NCBI GenBank assembly: GCA_903919975.1
Contig: CAIXKE010000022.1
Coordinates: 1-53,511, forward strand
Source: Akkermansiaceae bacterium
Lineage (GTDB): Bacteria; Verrucomicrobiota; Verrucomicrobiia; Verrucomicrobiales; Akkermansiaceae
Length of the DNA stretch: 53,511 bases
Direction of reading: 5' to 3'
Position 1 is the stretch's first letter. Each line of letters starts with the position of its first letter. Both the position numbers and the translations under genes were made by a program. Shown one piece after another: positions 1-8,568 of the stretch. The notes beneath the pieces are model-generated. The model saw only the letters and a program-made list of their open reading frames with translations, was not told where the DNA came from and ran no database searches.

Positions 1-213
1 TCCTGCGGACGTTGGGTAAGCATTTCCATCAACCCGCTCAATACCAGTCGCTTCCGAGCAAATCCTCAAAAATCCAGTTTTGCTCCGTCTCGCTGTCTAG
101 TTTTGAACCGTCTCTGTCTAGTTTTGTTCCGGCCCCGACAGATCAGACATCCTGAGGAGGCTGCCGTATTGAAGTCTGAAGCCAGCGCTCCGATAGATGG
201 CGCGCTGCTGGCT
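1..213. other. Non-coding left edge with 21-bp tandem units
   Basis: No convincing gene is seen here. Positions about 72-127 hold three imperfect units of about 21 bp containing AGTTTTG followed by CCGTCT-like sequence; two of them share CTGTCTAGTTTTG exactly (93-105 and 114-126). Multiple short direct repeats of this kind are known at the ends of IS21-family elements, where the transposase binds, so this may be the outer end of an IS lying left of the window. No transposase reading frame is visible, so the IS assignment is only a suggestion. Confidence 0.35.
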
Positions 214-1014
214 TCAGGGTGGTGTGGATGTCAGACCGAAGCAGCGGGTGGCATTGTCGCGGGTGAGGGTGGCGAGTTGTTCCGGGGGGATGCCGAGGGC
301 GGCGGCGAGGGCGTGGCCGATGGCGGGTAGATTGGCCGGGTGATTGAGGGAATCCGGCAAGGGATTTGAGATGATGGGGCCGGGCGGGAGCATGTCCGGG
401 GCGTCGGTTTCCAGCAGGATGCGGTCATGGGGGAGCTTGCGGAAGACCTCGAGAACGGCGGCTTTTCGTGGATGGAGGAAGTGGCCGGAGAAGGAAAAAT
501 ACGCGCCGAGGGGGACCAGGCGGCGGGCGATCTCGATGGAGCCGTTGAACGAGTGGAGGAGGAGGGTGGGTGGCGGCGGAGCTTCGGCGAAGGCGTCGAA
601 AAGCGCGTTCCATGCCTTGAGGCAGTGGATGGTGAGTGGGCGCTGGGTTTCGCGGGCGAGGCGGAGTTGTGCGATGAATACGGGGAGCTGGACGGCGAGC
701 GGCGGGGAGGAAATCCATTGGTCCAAGCCGCACTCGCCGAGGGTGGCGTGCGGGTGTTTTTCCAGGAGTTTGGAAAGGCGGTCAAACCAAGCATCGGTGA
801 TCGTGTGTGCGTGCCACGGATGGATGCCGAAGGCGGGAAACACGAAATCCGGATGGGCGAGGGCGAGCGCTTCGACCGCGGGCCAATCCGCTTCGCAGGT
901 AGCGTTGGCGACGCAACGGGTGACTCCGGCCGCGCGCATGGCGGCGATGACTGGCGCTGGATCTCCGAGGCGCGGGTCTTGGAGGTGGTTGTGGGCGTCG
1001 GTCCAGCCGGGCAT
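214..1014 (-). CDS. TatD family metal-dependent deoxyribonuclease
   Basis: A 266-residue protein of the TatD amidohydrolase fold. The start chosen gives MPGWTDAHNHLQDPR, placing the metal-binding HxH motif (DAHNH) near residue 8, as usual for the family. Further family signatures are GIHPWH, the GECGLD segment, an IHCLKAW stretch and the C-terminal LLETDAPDM motif with its metal-ligand aspartate. TatD enzymes are cytoplasmic 3'-5' DNases/RNases linked to repair and DNA turnover. A longer frame runs upstream into the neighbouring gene but has no family similarity. The gene lies 10 bp downstream of the lipoprotein-sorting gene on the same strand, so co-transcription is likely. Confidence 0.9.
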   Translation of the reverse strand: MPGWTDAHNHLQDPRLGDPAPVIAAMRAAGVTRCVANATCEADWPAVEALALAHPDFVFPAFGIHPWHAHTITDAWFDRLSKLLEKHPHATLGECGLDQWISSPPLAVQLPVFIAQLRLARETQRPLTIHCLKAWNALFDAFAEAPPPPTLLLHSFNGSIEIARRLVPLGAYFSFSGHFLHPRKAAVLEVFRKLPHDRILLETDAPDMLPPGPIISNPLPDSLNHPANLPAIGHALAAALGIPPEQLATLTRDNATRCFGLTSTPP

Positions 1015-1024
1015 GGGAGTGCGA

Positions 1025-1747
1025 TTAGTGCAGGCCGCGCGGGCCGGCTTTTTTCGGGCTATCAAACGTGACGTCGGTGATCGAGATGCGTCTTCCGGTG
1101 GCGGGATCGTGGGTGGCGACCTGCATTTTGCGGAGGGTCCAGACGTCTTTGGCGACCTGCATGATGTCCTCGACTTGAAATTCTTTGATAAGTCCGCCTT
1201 TTTTGTCATGGCCGCGGATGCGCATGAAGGCCCCAAATTTCACATGCACCCAGACATAGACGACCTGATAGTGGCCGGCGACTCCGGCGGGTTTATCGAC
1301 GCGGATTTTGTAACAGGGTTGTCCGCCGACGTCTTCCTGGCCATCGAATTTTGGGTTTGGCCAGTAGAAGAAGCGCAGGGCGAGATCTTCGTAGGTGAGA
1401 TCGGTGCCAGCGATGGGAGCGACGAGTTTCTCGGGCGGGAGTTTGAGGGTTTTGCCGTTGATGATTTCAAAAAGATTGAAAGTCTCATCGCCGATGCGCA
1501 TGTGGAAAATCCGCCAGGATTCTTTGTTATCCGAGAACTGGAATTGGATGTCCTGGCCTTTCAGGAAGAGCGTGACCGGCGTTTTTTGGTTGCCTTTGCG
1601 GAGATTTCCGCTGAGTCCTTCATCGAGTTTGGTGAGGGTGGCGGACATGCGGGCACCTTCAAGGATCGCTTTGGGATCCGGTTGTTGAGCGGCGGCGGGG
1701 AGGGTGCCTAGCAGGCAAAATGCAAGCGCCAGAGGTTTGAAATTCAT
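1025..1747 (-). CDS. Outer membrane lipoprotein-sorting (LolA-like) protein
   Basis: A 240-residue secreted protein. The chosen start begins a signal peptide (MNFKPLALAFCLLGTLPAAAQ, cut after AAA/AAQ); an ATG six codons earlier is also possible. The mature part has the alternating beta-strand pattern of the LolA/LolB-like fold typical of proteins labelled outer membrane lipoprotein-sorting protein: strands around QDIQFQF, ETFNLFEI and YKIRVDKP, and a C-terminal RKMQVATHDPATGRRISITDVTFD strand pair. Such proteins are periplasmic and thought to carry lipid or lipoprotein. It stands upstream of tatD on the same strand. Family assignment is fairly secure; the cargo is unknown. Confidence 0.7.
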   Translation of the reverse strand: MNFKPLALAFCLLGTLPAAAQQPDPKAILEGARMSATLTKLDEGLSGNLRKGNQKTPVTLFLKGQDIQFQFSDNKESWRIFHMRIGDETFNLFEIINGKTLKLPPEKLVAPIAGTDLTYEDLALRFFYWPNPKFDGQEDVGGQPCYKIRVDKPAGVAGHYQVVYVWVHVKFGAFMRIRGHDKKGGLIKEFQVEDIMQVAKDVWTLRKMQVATHDPATGRRISITDVTFDSPKKAGPRGLH

Positions 1748-1914
1748 AAGGATAGGATGGATCAATTAGTCGATTCGACAAGCTTGGGAGTGATTTCCTT
1801 CAAAAAATCATGAGTTTAGTGCGGATTTTTTTTGAATTATAGTCTTTTGGGACTTGATGATCCGAGATCGGGTGAATTGGATGTGGGTCATACGCGATGT
1901 CGTAAATCCCCCTC

Positions 1915-2907
1915 ATGAGTCTTCGCCAGCAGCTAAACGACATCCTTCCGGCCTTGCTTCCGGGAAATCCCGCTGACGCGATCAAAGGGACCGAGTTGAT
2001 CCGACTGACGCGCTTACAGCTCGACGGCAACTATTCGGACGCCTCGTTGCGTTACCATTTTTCCATCATGTCCTGCGATCCGGCCTCGCCGATTGCGAAG
2101 GTTGAGAAGGGGCAGGGGTATTACCGGCGCAGTGCGCCATTGCCGGCGCTATCGGGCGCGCAGGAACTGCTCGCGCTGACGCAGGGACGGCTGGAGGATC
2201 TTGCCTCGGTCGATCAGGATTTGATGGACAACACCATGTTGCGCGTCCGGAAATTCCGCGCGGTGGTGACTCGTTATTACGAGATCAACGGGCGTTTTCC
2301 CTATGCCTTCCGGCAGGCTTTCGCCAAGGAAGCACCGATTAGCAATTTGTGGAAATACCCCGAGTTGGTGCTGGTGGATTGGGAAACCGGCGGCTCGCCG
2401 GATGAGGAGATGTCGCTTGATGAGACGATGTTGGCTTTCAAACAACGGTTAGGTATCGCGCCATTTCGCTTGGTTTCATCGCGGTTGCGCATCCAGCCGT
2501 CGCACCAGACGTTCCGCGAGGATTTCTATCAGACATTGGCGGTTTCCATGTGGGCGCAGGGCGGCGAGTTAATTTATGCCGCGCCGATCGAGGACGAGGC
2601 GTTGGCGGATAGTTTGCGGCGTTTGAGCGCATCGTTCGGGGTGGGCGTGACGTCGTTCGGGTTGACCGCCGAGGCCTTGGACGAACTTCCGCGGCCGGCG
2701 CACATTCTCAACGCGCATCCGAGAGAGACCGAGGCGATCATGGCGAAGCTCGATATCAACCGGATCGCGGCGCCGAAGTTCCGACCGCATTTGGATTGGA
2801 TGGAGCTGAGTTCGTTGCGCAATGAATCCGAGGAGGCCGAAAAGCTGGTTCAATGGCTGATGCGCTGCATCGACGGGCGCCGCGCCGAGGCGTTCAAGGA
2901 AGACTGA
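1915..2907 (+). CDS. Conserved hypothetical protein with HTH-like N-terminus
   Basis: A 330-residue cytoplasmic protein that I do not recognise. The first 70 residues (KGTELIRLTRLQLDG, then SLRYHFSIMSCDPASPIAKV and GYYRR) look like a winged-helix domain that reads a short template. The rest mixes helices and strands, including a LVLVDWETGG segment. There is no signal peptide or membrane segment. It ends 4 bp before the ketopantoate reductase start, so the two probably form a transcript. A DNA-binding or nuclease-like role is only a guess. Confidence 0.75.
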   Translation: MSLRQQLNDILPALLPGNPADAIKGTELIRLTRLQLDGNYSDASLRYHFSIMSCDPASPIAKVEKGQGYYRRSAPLPALSGAQELLALTQGRLEDLASVDQDLMDNTMLRVRKFRAVVTRYYEINGRFPYAFRQAFAKEAPISNLWKYPELVLVDWETGGSPDEEMSLDETMLAFKQRLGIAPFRLVSSRLRIQPSHQTFREDFYQTLAVSMWAQGGELIYAAPIEDEALADSLRRLSASFGVGVTSFGLTAEALDELPRPAHILNAHPRETEAIMAKLDINRIAAPKFRPHLDWMELSSLRNESEEAEKLVQWLMRCIDGRRAEAFKED

Positions 2908-2911
2908 AGCC

Positions 2912-3832
2912 GTGAGCTGGACATTCAAGAGTGTGGCTGTGGTGGGTTCCGGGGCGATCGGATTGTATTACGGTGGACGGCTTGCGGCGGCGGGCGAGGA
3001 TGTGCGGTTTTTGCTGCGGTCGGATTATGATGCGATTTCGGAAGGTGGCTTGAAGGTGGAAAGCGTGCATGGGGATTTTGCCGTGCCGGAGCTTCGGGCA
3101 TTCCGGACGTCGGCGGAAATCGGACCGGTGGATTTGGTGATCGTTGCTTGGAAGGCCACGGCAAATCATTCATTGTTAGACGTGTTGCCGCCTTTGTTGC
3201 ATGAGGGCACGCAGGTGCTCACGTTGCAGAATGGTTTGGGGAACTGCGAGGCGATCGCGGAAATCACAGGAGCGGAGCGGGTGGTCGGTGGGCTGTGTTT
3301 TGTTTGCATCAACCGGATTTTCCCGGGATTGGTGAGGCATTCGGCGGGTGGTCGGGTATCGATCGGTGAGTGGCGGCCGGGGATTCCGGGGCGGGCGGAG
3401 GAGTTGGCCGGACGCTTCAAGGCGGCGGGTATTTCCGCCAGCGCGGTGGCGAATCTCGAGCAGGCGCAATGGGAGAAACTGATTTGGAATATCCCTTTCA
3501 ACGGGCTGTCCGTGAGCGAGGGTGGTATCACGACTGATGTGTTGTTAGCCAATCCGGAAACCGAGAGTGAAATGCGCGCGCTGATGACGGAGGTCATCAT
3601 GGCGGCGCGCGCGCTCGGGCTTGATCTATCCGATGAGTTGATTGATTTCAACATCGAGCGGACGCGCCCGATGGGGCCTTACAAGACGTCCAGCATGATT
3701 GATTTTGTCGAAGGCCGGGAAGTCGAGGTCGGACCGATCTGGAAAGAGCCGTTGCGCCGCGCGAAGGCTGCGGGTGTTGGGATGCCGCACTTGGAAAAGC
3801 TGGTGCGGCGGATCAATTATCTGGTAGGTTAG
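2912..3832 (+). CDS. panE: 2-dehydropantoate 2-reductase (ketopantoate reductase family)
   Basis: A 306-residue NADPH-dependent reductase, begun at a GTG that directly follows the upstream gene. The N-terminal Rossmann motif is VAVVGSGAIGLYYGGRLAAAG (GxGxxG). Family signatures follow: a KA segment in VIVAWKATANH, LTLQNGLGN, and the C-terminal helical domain with KLIWNIPFNGLS, whose lysine and asparagine contact substrate in PanE. The enzyme reduces 2-dehydropantoate to pantoate for coenzyme A synthesis; some paralogues act on other 2-keto acids, so the symbol is tentative. The stop overlaps that of the convergent Lrp gene by 4 bp. Confidence 0.87.
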   Translation: MSWTFKSVAVVGSGAIGLYYGGRLAAAGEDVRFLLRSDYDAISEGGLKVESVHGDFAVPELRAFRTSAEIGPVDLVIVAWKATANHSLLDVLPPLLHEGTQVLTLQNGLGNCEAIAEITGAERVVGGLCFVCINRIFPGLVRHSAGGRVSIGEWRPGIPGRAEELAGRFKAAGISASAVANLEQAQWEKLIWNIPFNGLSVSEGGITTDVLLANPETESEMRALMTEVIMAARALGLDLSDELIDFNIERTRPMGPYKTSSMIDFVEGREVEVGPIWKEPLRRAKAAGVGMPHLEKLVRRINYLVG

Positions 3833-4314
3833 GGCGCGACGGCGAGGCGCTCCGGTGCGGTTTCGCGTTCGAAGAGGAAGCCGTTTTCCTTGTAGGTTTT
3901 GAGGCGGAAATGGGTGGCGGTGGAGAGCACGCCTTCTAACGAACTGAGTTTTTCGGAGACGAAGCGCGCGACATCGCGGAGATCGCGGCCCTCGACGACG
4001 ACCATCAGATCGTAGCCGCCGCTGGCGAGATAACAGGAGACGACTTGGTCGAAACGGGCGATGCGCATGGCAAGGCGGTCGAAGCCGCCGCCGCGTTCGG
4101 GGGTGACTTTGACTTCGATGAAGGCGGAAACCGAGATATCACCGGCGGCTTCCGGATCGATCACGGCGTGGTAGCCGAGAATGGTGCCTTCTTTTTCCCA
4201 GGCGGCGACGCGGCGGGTGACGGCGTCATGCTCCAACGACAGGAGATCGGCGAGTTCCTGGTGGGTGAAGCGGGCGTTGCGGCTGAGCAATTCGAGGAGC
4301 GGATCGGTGGACAT
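3829..4314 (-). CDS. Lrp/AsnC family transcriptional regulator
   Basis: A 161-residue regulator. Residues 1-60 form the AsnC-type winged helix (LLELLSRNARFTHQELADLL, then a recognition helix in HDAVTRRVAAWEKEGTI and the wing ILGYHAVIDPE). Residues 65-150 form the RAM/ligand-binding alpha-beta sandwich, with the GGYDLMVVVEGRD segment that lines the effector pocket. Lrp proteins form octamers and sense amino acids or other small metabolites. It is convergent with the ketopantoate reductase gene and follows the carboxypeptidase gene by 11 bp on the same strand. The effector and targets cannot be read from the sequence. Confidence 0.88.
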   Translation of the reverse strand: MSTDPLLELLSRNARFTHQELADLLSLEHDAVTRRVAAWEKEGTILGYHAVIDPEAAGDISVSAFIEVKVTPERGGGFDRLAMRIARFDQVVSCYLASGGYDLMVVVEGRDLRDVARFVSEKLSSLEGVLSTATHFRLKTYKENGFLFERETAPERLAVAP

Positions 4315-4325
4315 GGTGGGCAGGA

Positions 4326-5291
4326 TTAGCTTGGATTCGGGACGCTGAGGATTTCGCGCTGCCGGTCTTGGACGGGAGCGCCGGCTTCAAGCCATGGGTC
4401 GTAAACTCCCCAGCCTTGGCTGATGAGGCCGCGGGCGCGGGTGAAGCGATCCGGACTGTTGAGGACGACTACAATCAAACGGCGTGGGGTGGCCCCCTTT
4501 GAGCCATCCGGTTTTTTTCGGACTAGGGGATCGCGCTCCATGCAGACTGAGACGCAGGGACCGGCGGCGGTGGTGGTGCCGGTTTTGACGCCGAGGATCC
4601 CCAATTCTCCGACCAGTTCGTTGGTGTTGCGGATGTCGTAGTTGCTGCTTCCGGAGGCGCGTTCGACTTTGATTTGTCGGCTCGTTTGGCGGACGATGAA
4701 GCTGAACGCGTTGCGACGCATGGCGTAAATCGAGAGGCGGGTGACGTCGGCTGCGGTGGAATAGGCCTTCGCGCCGGGTCGTTCCAAGCCATGTGGGTTG
4801 GCAAAGCGGGTTTGGGTCATGCCGATGGCCTTGGCGAGGCGGTTCATTTCTCCGACGAATTCGGCCACGGGGTCATTGTTCTTTCCACGACTCGTGGCGA
4901 GCGCGCGGCCGACGTGATTGGCGATCGTTAGGGCGGCGAGATTGTCCGAGCCGAGCAGGGCGGAGTAGAGGGCGTCGCGCATGGAGATGCGGTCGCCGGG
5001 TTGGAGGTTCATGGGATTCGGGCCGCCGACCAAGGTGATGGTGTCGGGCACGGTGATTTGGAGAGTGCGGATGTCAGCGCCGGCGGCGGCGGCCCAATCG
5101 ACGGCGACGGCACCGGTGGCGATTTTGGTGAGGCTGGCGATCGGGCGTTTGGCCGAGGCGTTGGAGGCGACCAGCACTTTTCCGGAGTAGGCCTCGACGA
5201 CCATGATGCTCTCTTGGGCGCGGATGGTGGGGGAAAACGTGAGAATTGCGGCGGAAAGGGCCGGAATAACGAAAAATGGGAGATTCTTCAT
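4326..5291 (-). CDS. D-alanyl-D-alanine carboxypeptidase (DacA/DacC-type, penicillin-binding protein)
   Basis: A 321-residue periplasmic serine peptidase that trims the terminal D-Ala of peptidoglycan stem peptides. The start at MKNLPFF gives a signal peptide ending near TIRAQ. All three catalytic motifs are present: SLTK (Ser53, Lys56), SDN in LLGSDNLAALT, and KTG in GVKTGTTTAAG. The C-terminal beta-domain and membrane amphipathic helix of full PBP5 are absent or shortened, since the protein stops soon after the KTG segment. That makes it a minimal S11-family enzyme. An upstream in-frame extension is unlikely because it precedes the signal peptide. Confidence 0.9.
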   Translation of the reverse strand: MKNLPFFVIPALSAAILTFSPTIRAQESIMVVEAYSGKVLVASNASAKRPIASLTKIATGAVAVDWAAAAGADIRTLQITVPDTITLVGGPNPMNLQPGDRISMRDALYSALLGSDNLAALTIANHVGRALATSRGKNNDPVAEFVGEMNRLAKAIGMTQTRFANPHGLERPGAKAYSTAADVTRLSIYAMRRNAFSFIVRQTSRQIKVERASGSSNYDIRNTNELVGELGILGVKTGTTTAAGPCVSVCMERDPLVRKKPDGSKGATPRRLIVVVLNSPDRFTRARGLISQGWGVYDPWLEAGAPVQDRQREILSVPNPS

Positions 5292-5456
5292 GGGAAAGGA
5301 GCGGCAGAGTAGCGGTGGCGGGCCGCAACTCAATCCCAAACCATCAGCGAGGATTCTGCCATGCGCTCGCTGGTGGTGAATGCGCATGCTTGCTCCTACG
5401 CTTCGGCGATATTCTGCGATATTCTGCGACCTTGCCTGATTCGGGGTGGCTTGGGT

Positions 5457-6158
5457 TTACTCCGACTTGGAGGCAGGTTTTTCTCTCGCGGGAGCGGTAA
5501 AGACCTCGAATTTTGCTTTGAGGGTATCGATCAGCGAGTCGCCGGTGTCTTTTTGGAAACGGATTGCCATGCCTGCGACAAAGGCTGCCAATGCGAGAAC
5601 CAGAAACAACAGAATCATTGCGCAGCCGCTGCCGCCGGAAGAGGATTTTTCAGACTCCGGCTCAAGGTCATGGGATTCCTCGTCTTTGTTTTTGTCGCTT
5701 TTGGGTTCCTCGTCTTTGGATTCCTGGGCTTTAGCTTCGTCTTTTTTGGTATCCTCCGTGGAATCCGCCGGCGTGGGGCGTTGCGGTTCGGAGTCGTCGT
5801 CTGGGATGAGTTGTTGGGGTGGTTTGGTGTCTGTCTTTTGGGATTTCAACTCGGCGAGTTCCTCGTCGGAGAGTAGGAAATCGAATAACACATCGCCGAT
5901 TTTCACGGGGATTCCATTGCGCAGTTGGATGACTTGGTGTTGTGCGCCGTAGATTTTGAGGCCATTGGTCGAGCCGAGATCGCGCAATTCGTATCCACCG
6001 GGCACGCGCCGCATTTCCGCGTGGTTCACAGAGACGGAACCGCAGTTGATGACGATATCGTTTTCGCTGCCACGGCCGAGGGTGACGGAGCTCCGATCGA
6101 GTTGGAACCGATAGGGTTGGGAGGTTTTCTCGGGAACGGTGATGGTGACGCGAGGCAT
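5457..6158 (-). CDS. FHA-domain protein with C-terminal membrane anchor
   Basis: A 233-residue protein, if started at MPRVTITVPEK; an ATG 18 codons earlier is also open. Residues 1-90 are a forkhead-associated phosphothreonine-binding domain with the conserved LGRGSENDIVI, VSVNHAEMR and RDLGSTNGLKI motifs (Arg, Ser, His and Asn ligands). A strongly acidic/lysine-rich linker follows (about residues 110-175), then GGSGCAMILLFLVLALAAF, a single transmembrane helix, and a short tail. It likely reads a phosphorylated partner at the membrane. It stands next to parA, but no kinase gene is in view. Partner unknown. Confidence 0.88.
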   Translation of the reverse strand: MPRVTITVPEKTSQPYRFQLDRSSVTLGRGSENDIVINCGSVSVNHAEMRRVPGGYELRDLGSTNGLKIYGAQHQVIQLRNGIPVKIGDVLFDFLLSDEELAELKSQKTDTKPPQQLIPDDDSEPQRPTPADSTEDTKKDEAKAQESKDEEPKSDKNKDEESHDLEPESEKSSSGGSGCAMILLFLVLALAAFVAGMAIRFQKDTGDSLIDTLKAKFEVFTAPAREKPASKSE

Positions 6159-6257
6159 AACTTTAGAACGATTTTTCTGAAGCGTTTCTAGCATGAAATT
6201 CGCAGGAAACACATGATTTTTTTGATGCCGAATTTCAGCCTGCGTGGCGGGTTTTTT

Positions 6258-7052
6258 TCATGGCTTGTCGAGCAGCGGGGCGACGGCGGCGTGGCGCGTC
6301 AGAAACTCATCGCCGAGAGCGCCATAAGCCTGTGCGCCAAGGCCGTTGGGATCGTGTTCGAAGATCGATTTTCCGTGGCTCGGAGCTTCGCCGATACGGA
6401 TGGTCCGGGGGATCATCGTGTGGTAAATTTGTTCCGGGAAAAACTGAGCAACTTCTTCGACCACTTGGCGTGAAAGCAAGGTGCGGCCGTCATACATGGT
6501 CATGACGATGCCTTCGAGGCGGATGTCGGGATTGGCATCCGAGTTGCGGATTTGATCGATGACGTGGACGATTTTGGCGAGTCCTTCGAGGCCATACCAT
6601 TCGCATTGGAGTGGGATGAGGATTTCATCGGCGGCGGCGAGCGAGGAGGTCATTAACACGCCGAGCGAGGGCGGGGTGTCGAGGATGCAGTATTCGAACA
6701 AGTCGTTGGGTTTGAGGCCTTGGAGGATGTTGCGGAGGCGGGTGAGGTGATCGTCGCTGCGGGCGAGTTCGATTTCCACGCCGGCGAGGTCCATTTCCGA
6801 GGGAATGAACGAGAGGTTTTCGCGGCCTGAGGGGAGGATTTGTTGGTGAACGGTGGCTTCGCCCATGAGGACGGGGTACATGCTGCCGTTTTCCGGCGGG
6901 TCGATGCCGAGGCCGCTGGTGCAGTTCGCCTGCGGGTCCATGTCAACCAACAGCACCCGTTGGCCGCGTAGGGCCAGGGCGGCGGAGAGGTTGAGGGCGG
7001 TGGTGGTTTTTCCCACACCTCCCTTTTGGTTGGCAACGGCGATGACTTTCAT
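6258..7052 (-). CDS. parA: ParA/Soj family chromosome-partitioning ATPase
   Basis: A 264-residue Walker-type ATPase. The deviant Walker A motif [17 protein letters not shown] lies near residue 10, Walker A-prime is [17 protein letters not shown], and Walker B is [12 protein letters not shown]. Its length and start ([17 protein letters not shown]) are those of Soj-type ParA, which moves origins with ParB; orphan ParA proteins can position other cargos. No parB lies next to it in this window, which is unusual for a primary parAB locus. The gene directly downstream on the same strand encodes the FHA protein, so the pair may work together, though that is inference from position. Confidence 0.88.
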   Translation of the reverse strand: MKVIAVANQKGGVGKTTTALNLSAALALRGQRVLLVDMDPQANCTSGLGIDPPENGSMYPVLMGEATVHQQILPSGRENLSFIPSEMDLAGVEIELARSDDHLTRLRNILQGLKPNDLFEYCILDTPPSLGVLMTSSLAAADEILIPLQCEWYGLEGLAKIVHVIDQIRNSDANPDIRLEGIVMTMYDGRTLLSRQVVEEVAQFFPEQIYHTMIPRTIRIGEAPSHGKSIFEHDPNGLGAQAYGALGDEFLTRHAAVAPLLDKP

Positions 7053-7234
7053 GGAGGCGGGGATGACTCTTCCGCGATCGTGCCCGTCATGCAATCAAAA
7101 CATCCGGAGGCGGGCAAAGAGCATTCCTGCGCAACGGGGGATTGGGTTCCGATCCGAAGAGAGAGAAAACACGGATTTCAGGTGGTTTCCATCGGGCATT
7201 CCACGCCATGAAATCGTCGGGAAAACTGGTTTTC

Positions 7235-7717
7235 TCAATCGCCCCATTCGTCCGAGAGCTTCGGGGGGATCAAGTATTTCAGGGTGCCGTGGCGGGTGGG
7301 AGGATTCACGCGGAGGCAGGCGATCGCGCCTTTTTTGACCATGACCGCGCCGCCGGAAACGCCGAGAATCCACTCGATGAAGTTGGAGAAATCCGGTTCG
7401 TGGCCGACGATGGCGACGCGTTTGAAATCGCTAAATCCGGCGAGTTCTTTCATGGCGGATTCCGGGTGCATGCCGCAGGCGAGCCAGCCTTGGATGACGG
7501 GGTTAGGGATTCCGGCGGTTTGGCAGAATTCATCGGCGGTTTGGCGGGCGCGGACGAGCGGGCTGGTGAGGACGATTTCCGGGAGGATTTCCGCGTGTTT
7601 CAGGAGTTTGGCGGCGCGGTGGGCTTGTTGGCGGCCTTTGGCGACGAGTTCGCGCGCGCGATCGCCACCGGGGTTGGTGTCTTCAGCCTTGCCGTGGCGG
7701 AGTAGGATGAGGTCCAT
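7235..7717 (-). CDS. sixA: Phosphohistidine phosphatase SixA
   Basis: A 160-residue member of the histidine phosphatase branch. The catalytic LRHGKAED motif begins at residue 6, with the RHG histidine that becomes phosphorylated. The second conserved histidine lies in VAIVGHEPDF, and the family arginine in TSPLVRARQTAD. SixA proteins remove phosphate from phosphohistidine on signalling or PTS-like proteins. The small size and order of motifs fit SixA rather than phosphoglycerate mutase. A TTTCAG-rich repeat stands immediately upstream of the start codon, and an identical kind precedes ffh. Confidence 0.85.
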   Translation of the reverse strand: MDLILLRHGKAEDTNPGGDRARELVAKGRQQAHRAAKLLKHAEILPEIVLTSPLVRARQTADEFCQTAGIPNPVIQGWLACGMHPESAMKELAGFSDFKRVAIVGHEPDFSNFIEWILGVSGGAVMVKKGAIACLRVNPPTRHGTLKYLIPPKLSDEWGD

Positions 7718-7752
7718 TTTTTGGGTAAAAGCTGAAAAGCTGAAATGTTGAA
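7718..7752 (-). repeat. TTTCAG-rich upstream repeat, copy 1
   Basis: Read on the minus strand, this intergenic stretch carries TTTCAGCTTTTCAGC and then TTTTACCC directly before the sixA ATG. The same order of short units precedes ffh at 13787-13828. It may be a dispersed repeat, or a leader that affects translation. Confidence 0.6.
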
Positions 7753-7770
7753 ATGGAGAGGCGGAGACGA

Positions 7771-8517
7771 TTACATGGTCATGCCGCCGTCGACGGCGAT
7801 GGCTTGGCCGGTGATGTAGCGGGCGGCGGGGCTGGCGAGGAAGACGACCATGGCGGCGATATCCTTGGTTTCGCCAAAGGTGGCGAGGGGGATTTTGGCG
7901 ATCACGGCGTCTTTGATCGCTTGCGGGAGTTCATCGGTCATGTCGGTGGTGATGAATCCGGGGGCGACGGCGTTGCAGGTGACGCCGCGTCCGGCGAGTT
8001 CGCGGGCGACGGCTTTGGTGAAGCCGATCAGGCCGGCTTTGCTGGCGGAGTAGTTGGTTTGGCCGGCATTTCCGATCAGGCCGATGACGGAAGCGATGTT
8101 AATGATGCGTGGGTCCTCGGCTTTCATGAGGCTGCGCATGAAGGCTTTGACGGTGTTGAAGGCGCCTTTGAGGTTGGTGTCGAGCACGGTGTCCCAATCT
8201 TCCTCTTTCATCCGCATGAGGAGTCCGTCGCGGGTGACGCCGGCGTTGTTGACGAGAATGTTCACGGGGCCGAGCTCCTCGGTGATTTTTTTCGCGAGTT
8301 CCTGGACGGCGGTGTGATCGGAAATATCCACGGCATAGGCGGTGGCGGTTCCTGGAAACTCGGCGTTGATTTCCTCTGCGGCTTTGCCGCAACTCGACGC
8401 GCTGCGGCTGACGACGGCGACCTTGGCTCCTTCCGCAGCAAGTGAACGGGCGATTTCCTGACCGATTCCGCGTCCTCCCCCGGTGACGACGGCGATTTTA
8501 TTGGCAAAGCGTGACAT
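7771..8517 (-). CDS. fabG: 3-oxoacyl-[acyl-carrier-protein] reductase
   Basis: A 248-residue short-chain dehydrogenase. The cofactor motif TGGGRGIGQEIA is at residues 12-23. NNAG follows in ILVNNAGVTRDGLLMRM, and the catalytic tetrad is visible as the Asn in DTNLKGAFNTV, Ser in NIASVIGLIGNAGQ and YSASK. The NNAGVTRDxLxxRM and GFITTDMT segments are characteristic of FabG, which reduces beta-ketoacyl-ACP in fatty acid elongation. The chosen start (MSRFANKIAVVTGG) is the usual length. It is alone, without the rest of a fab operon, between sixA and ribE on the same strand. Confidence 0.93.
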   Translation of the reverse strand: MSRFANKIAVVTGGGRGIGQEIARSLAAEGAKVAVVSRSASSCGKAAEEINAEFPGTATAYAVDISDHTAVQELAKKITEELGPVNILVNNAGVTRDGLLMRMKEEDWDTVLDTNLKGAFNTVKAFMRSLMKAEDPRIINIASVIGLIGNAGQTNYSASKAGLIGFTKAVARELAGRGVTCNAVAPGFITTDMTDELPQAIKDAVIAKIPLATFGETKDIAAMVVFLASPAARYITGQAIAVDGGMTM

Positions 8518-8568
8518 GCCGGAAGCGTGGCGAGGAATCGCCCCGGATGTCAATTCCGGGGATCGGAC

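Noticed and set aside
344..1711. Long plus-strand frame of 455 codons
   Set aside because: It is antisense to the tatD and lipoprotein-sorting genes, whose motifs are clear; its own product shows no domain and low-complexity composition.
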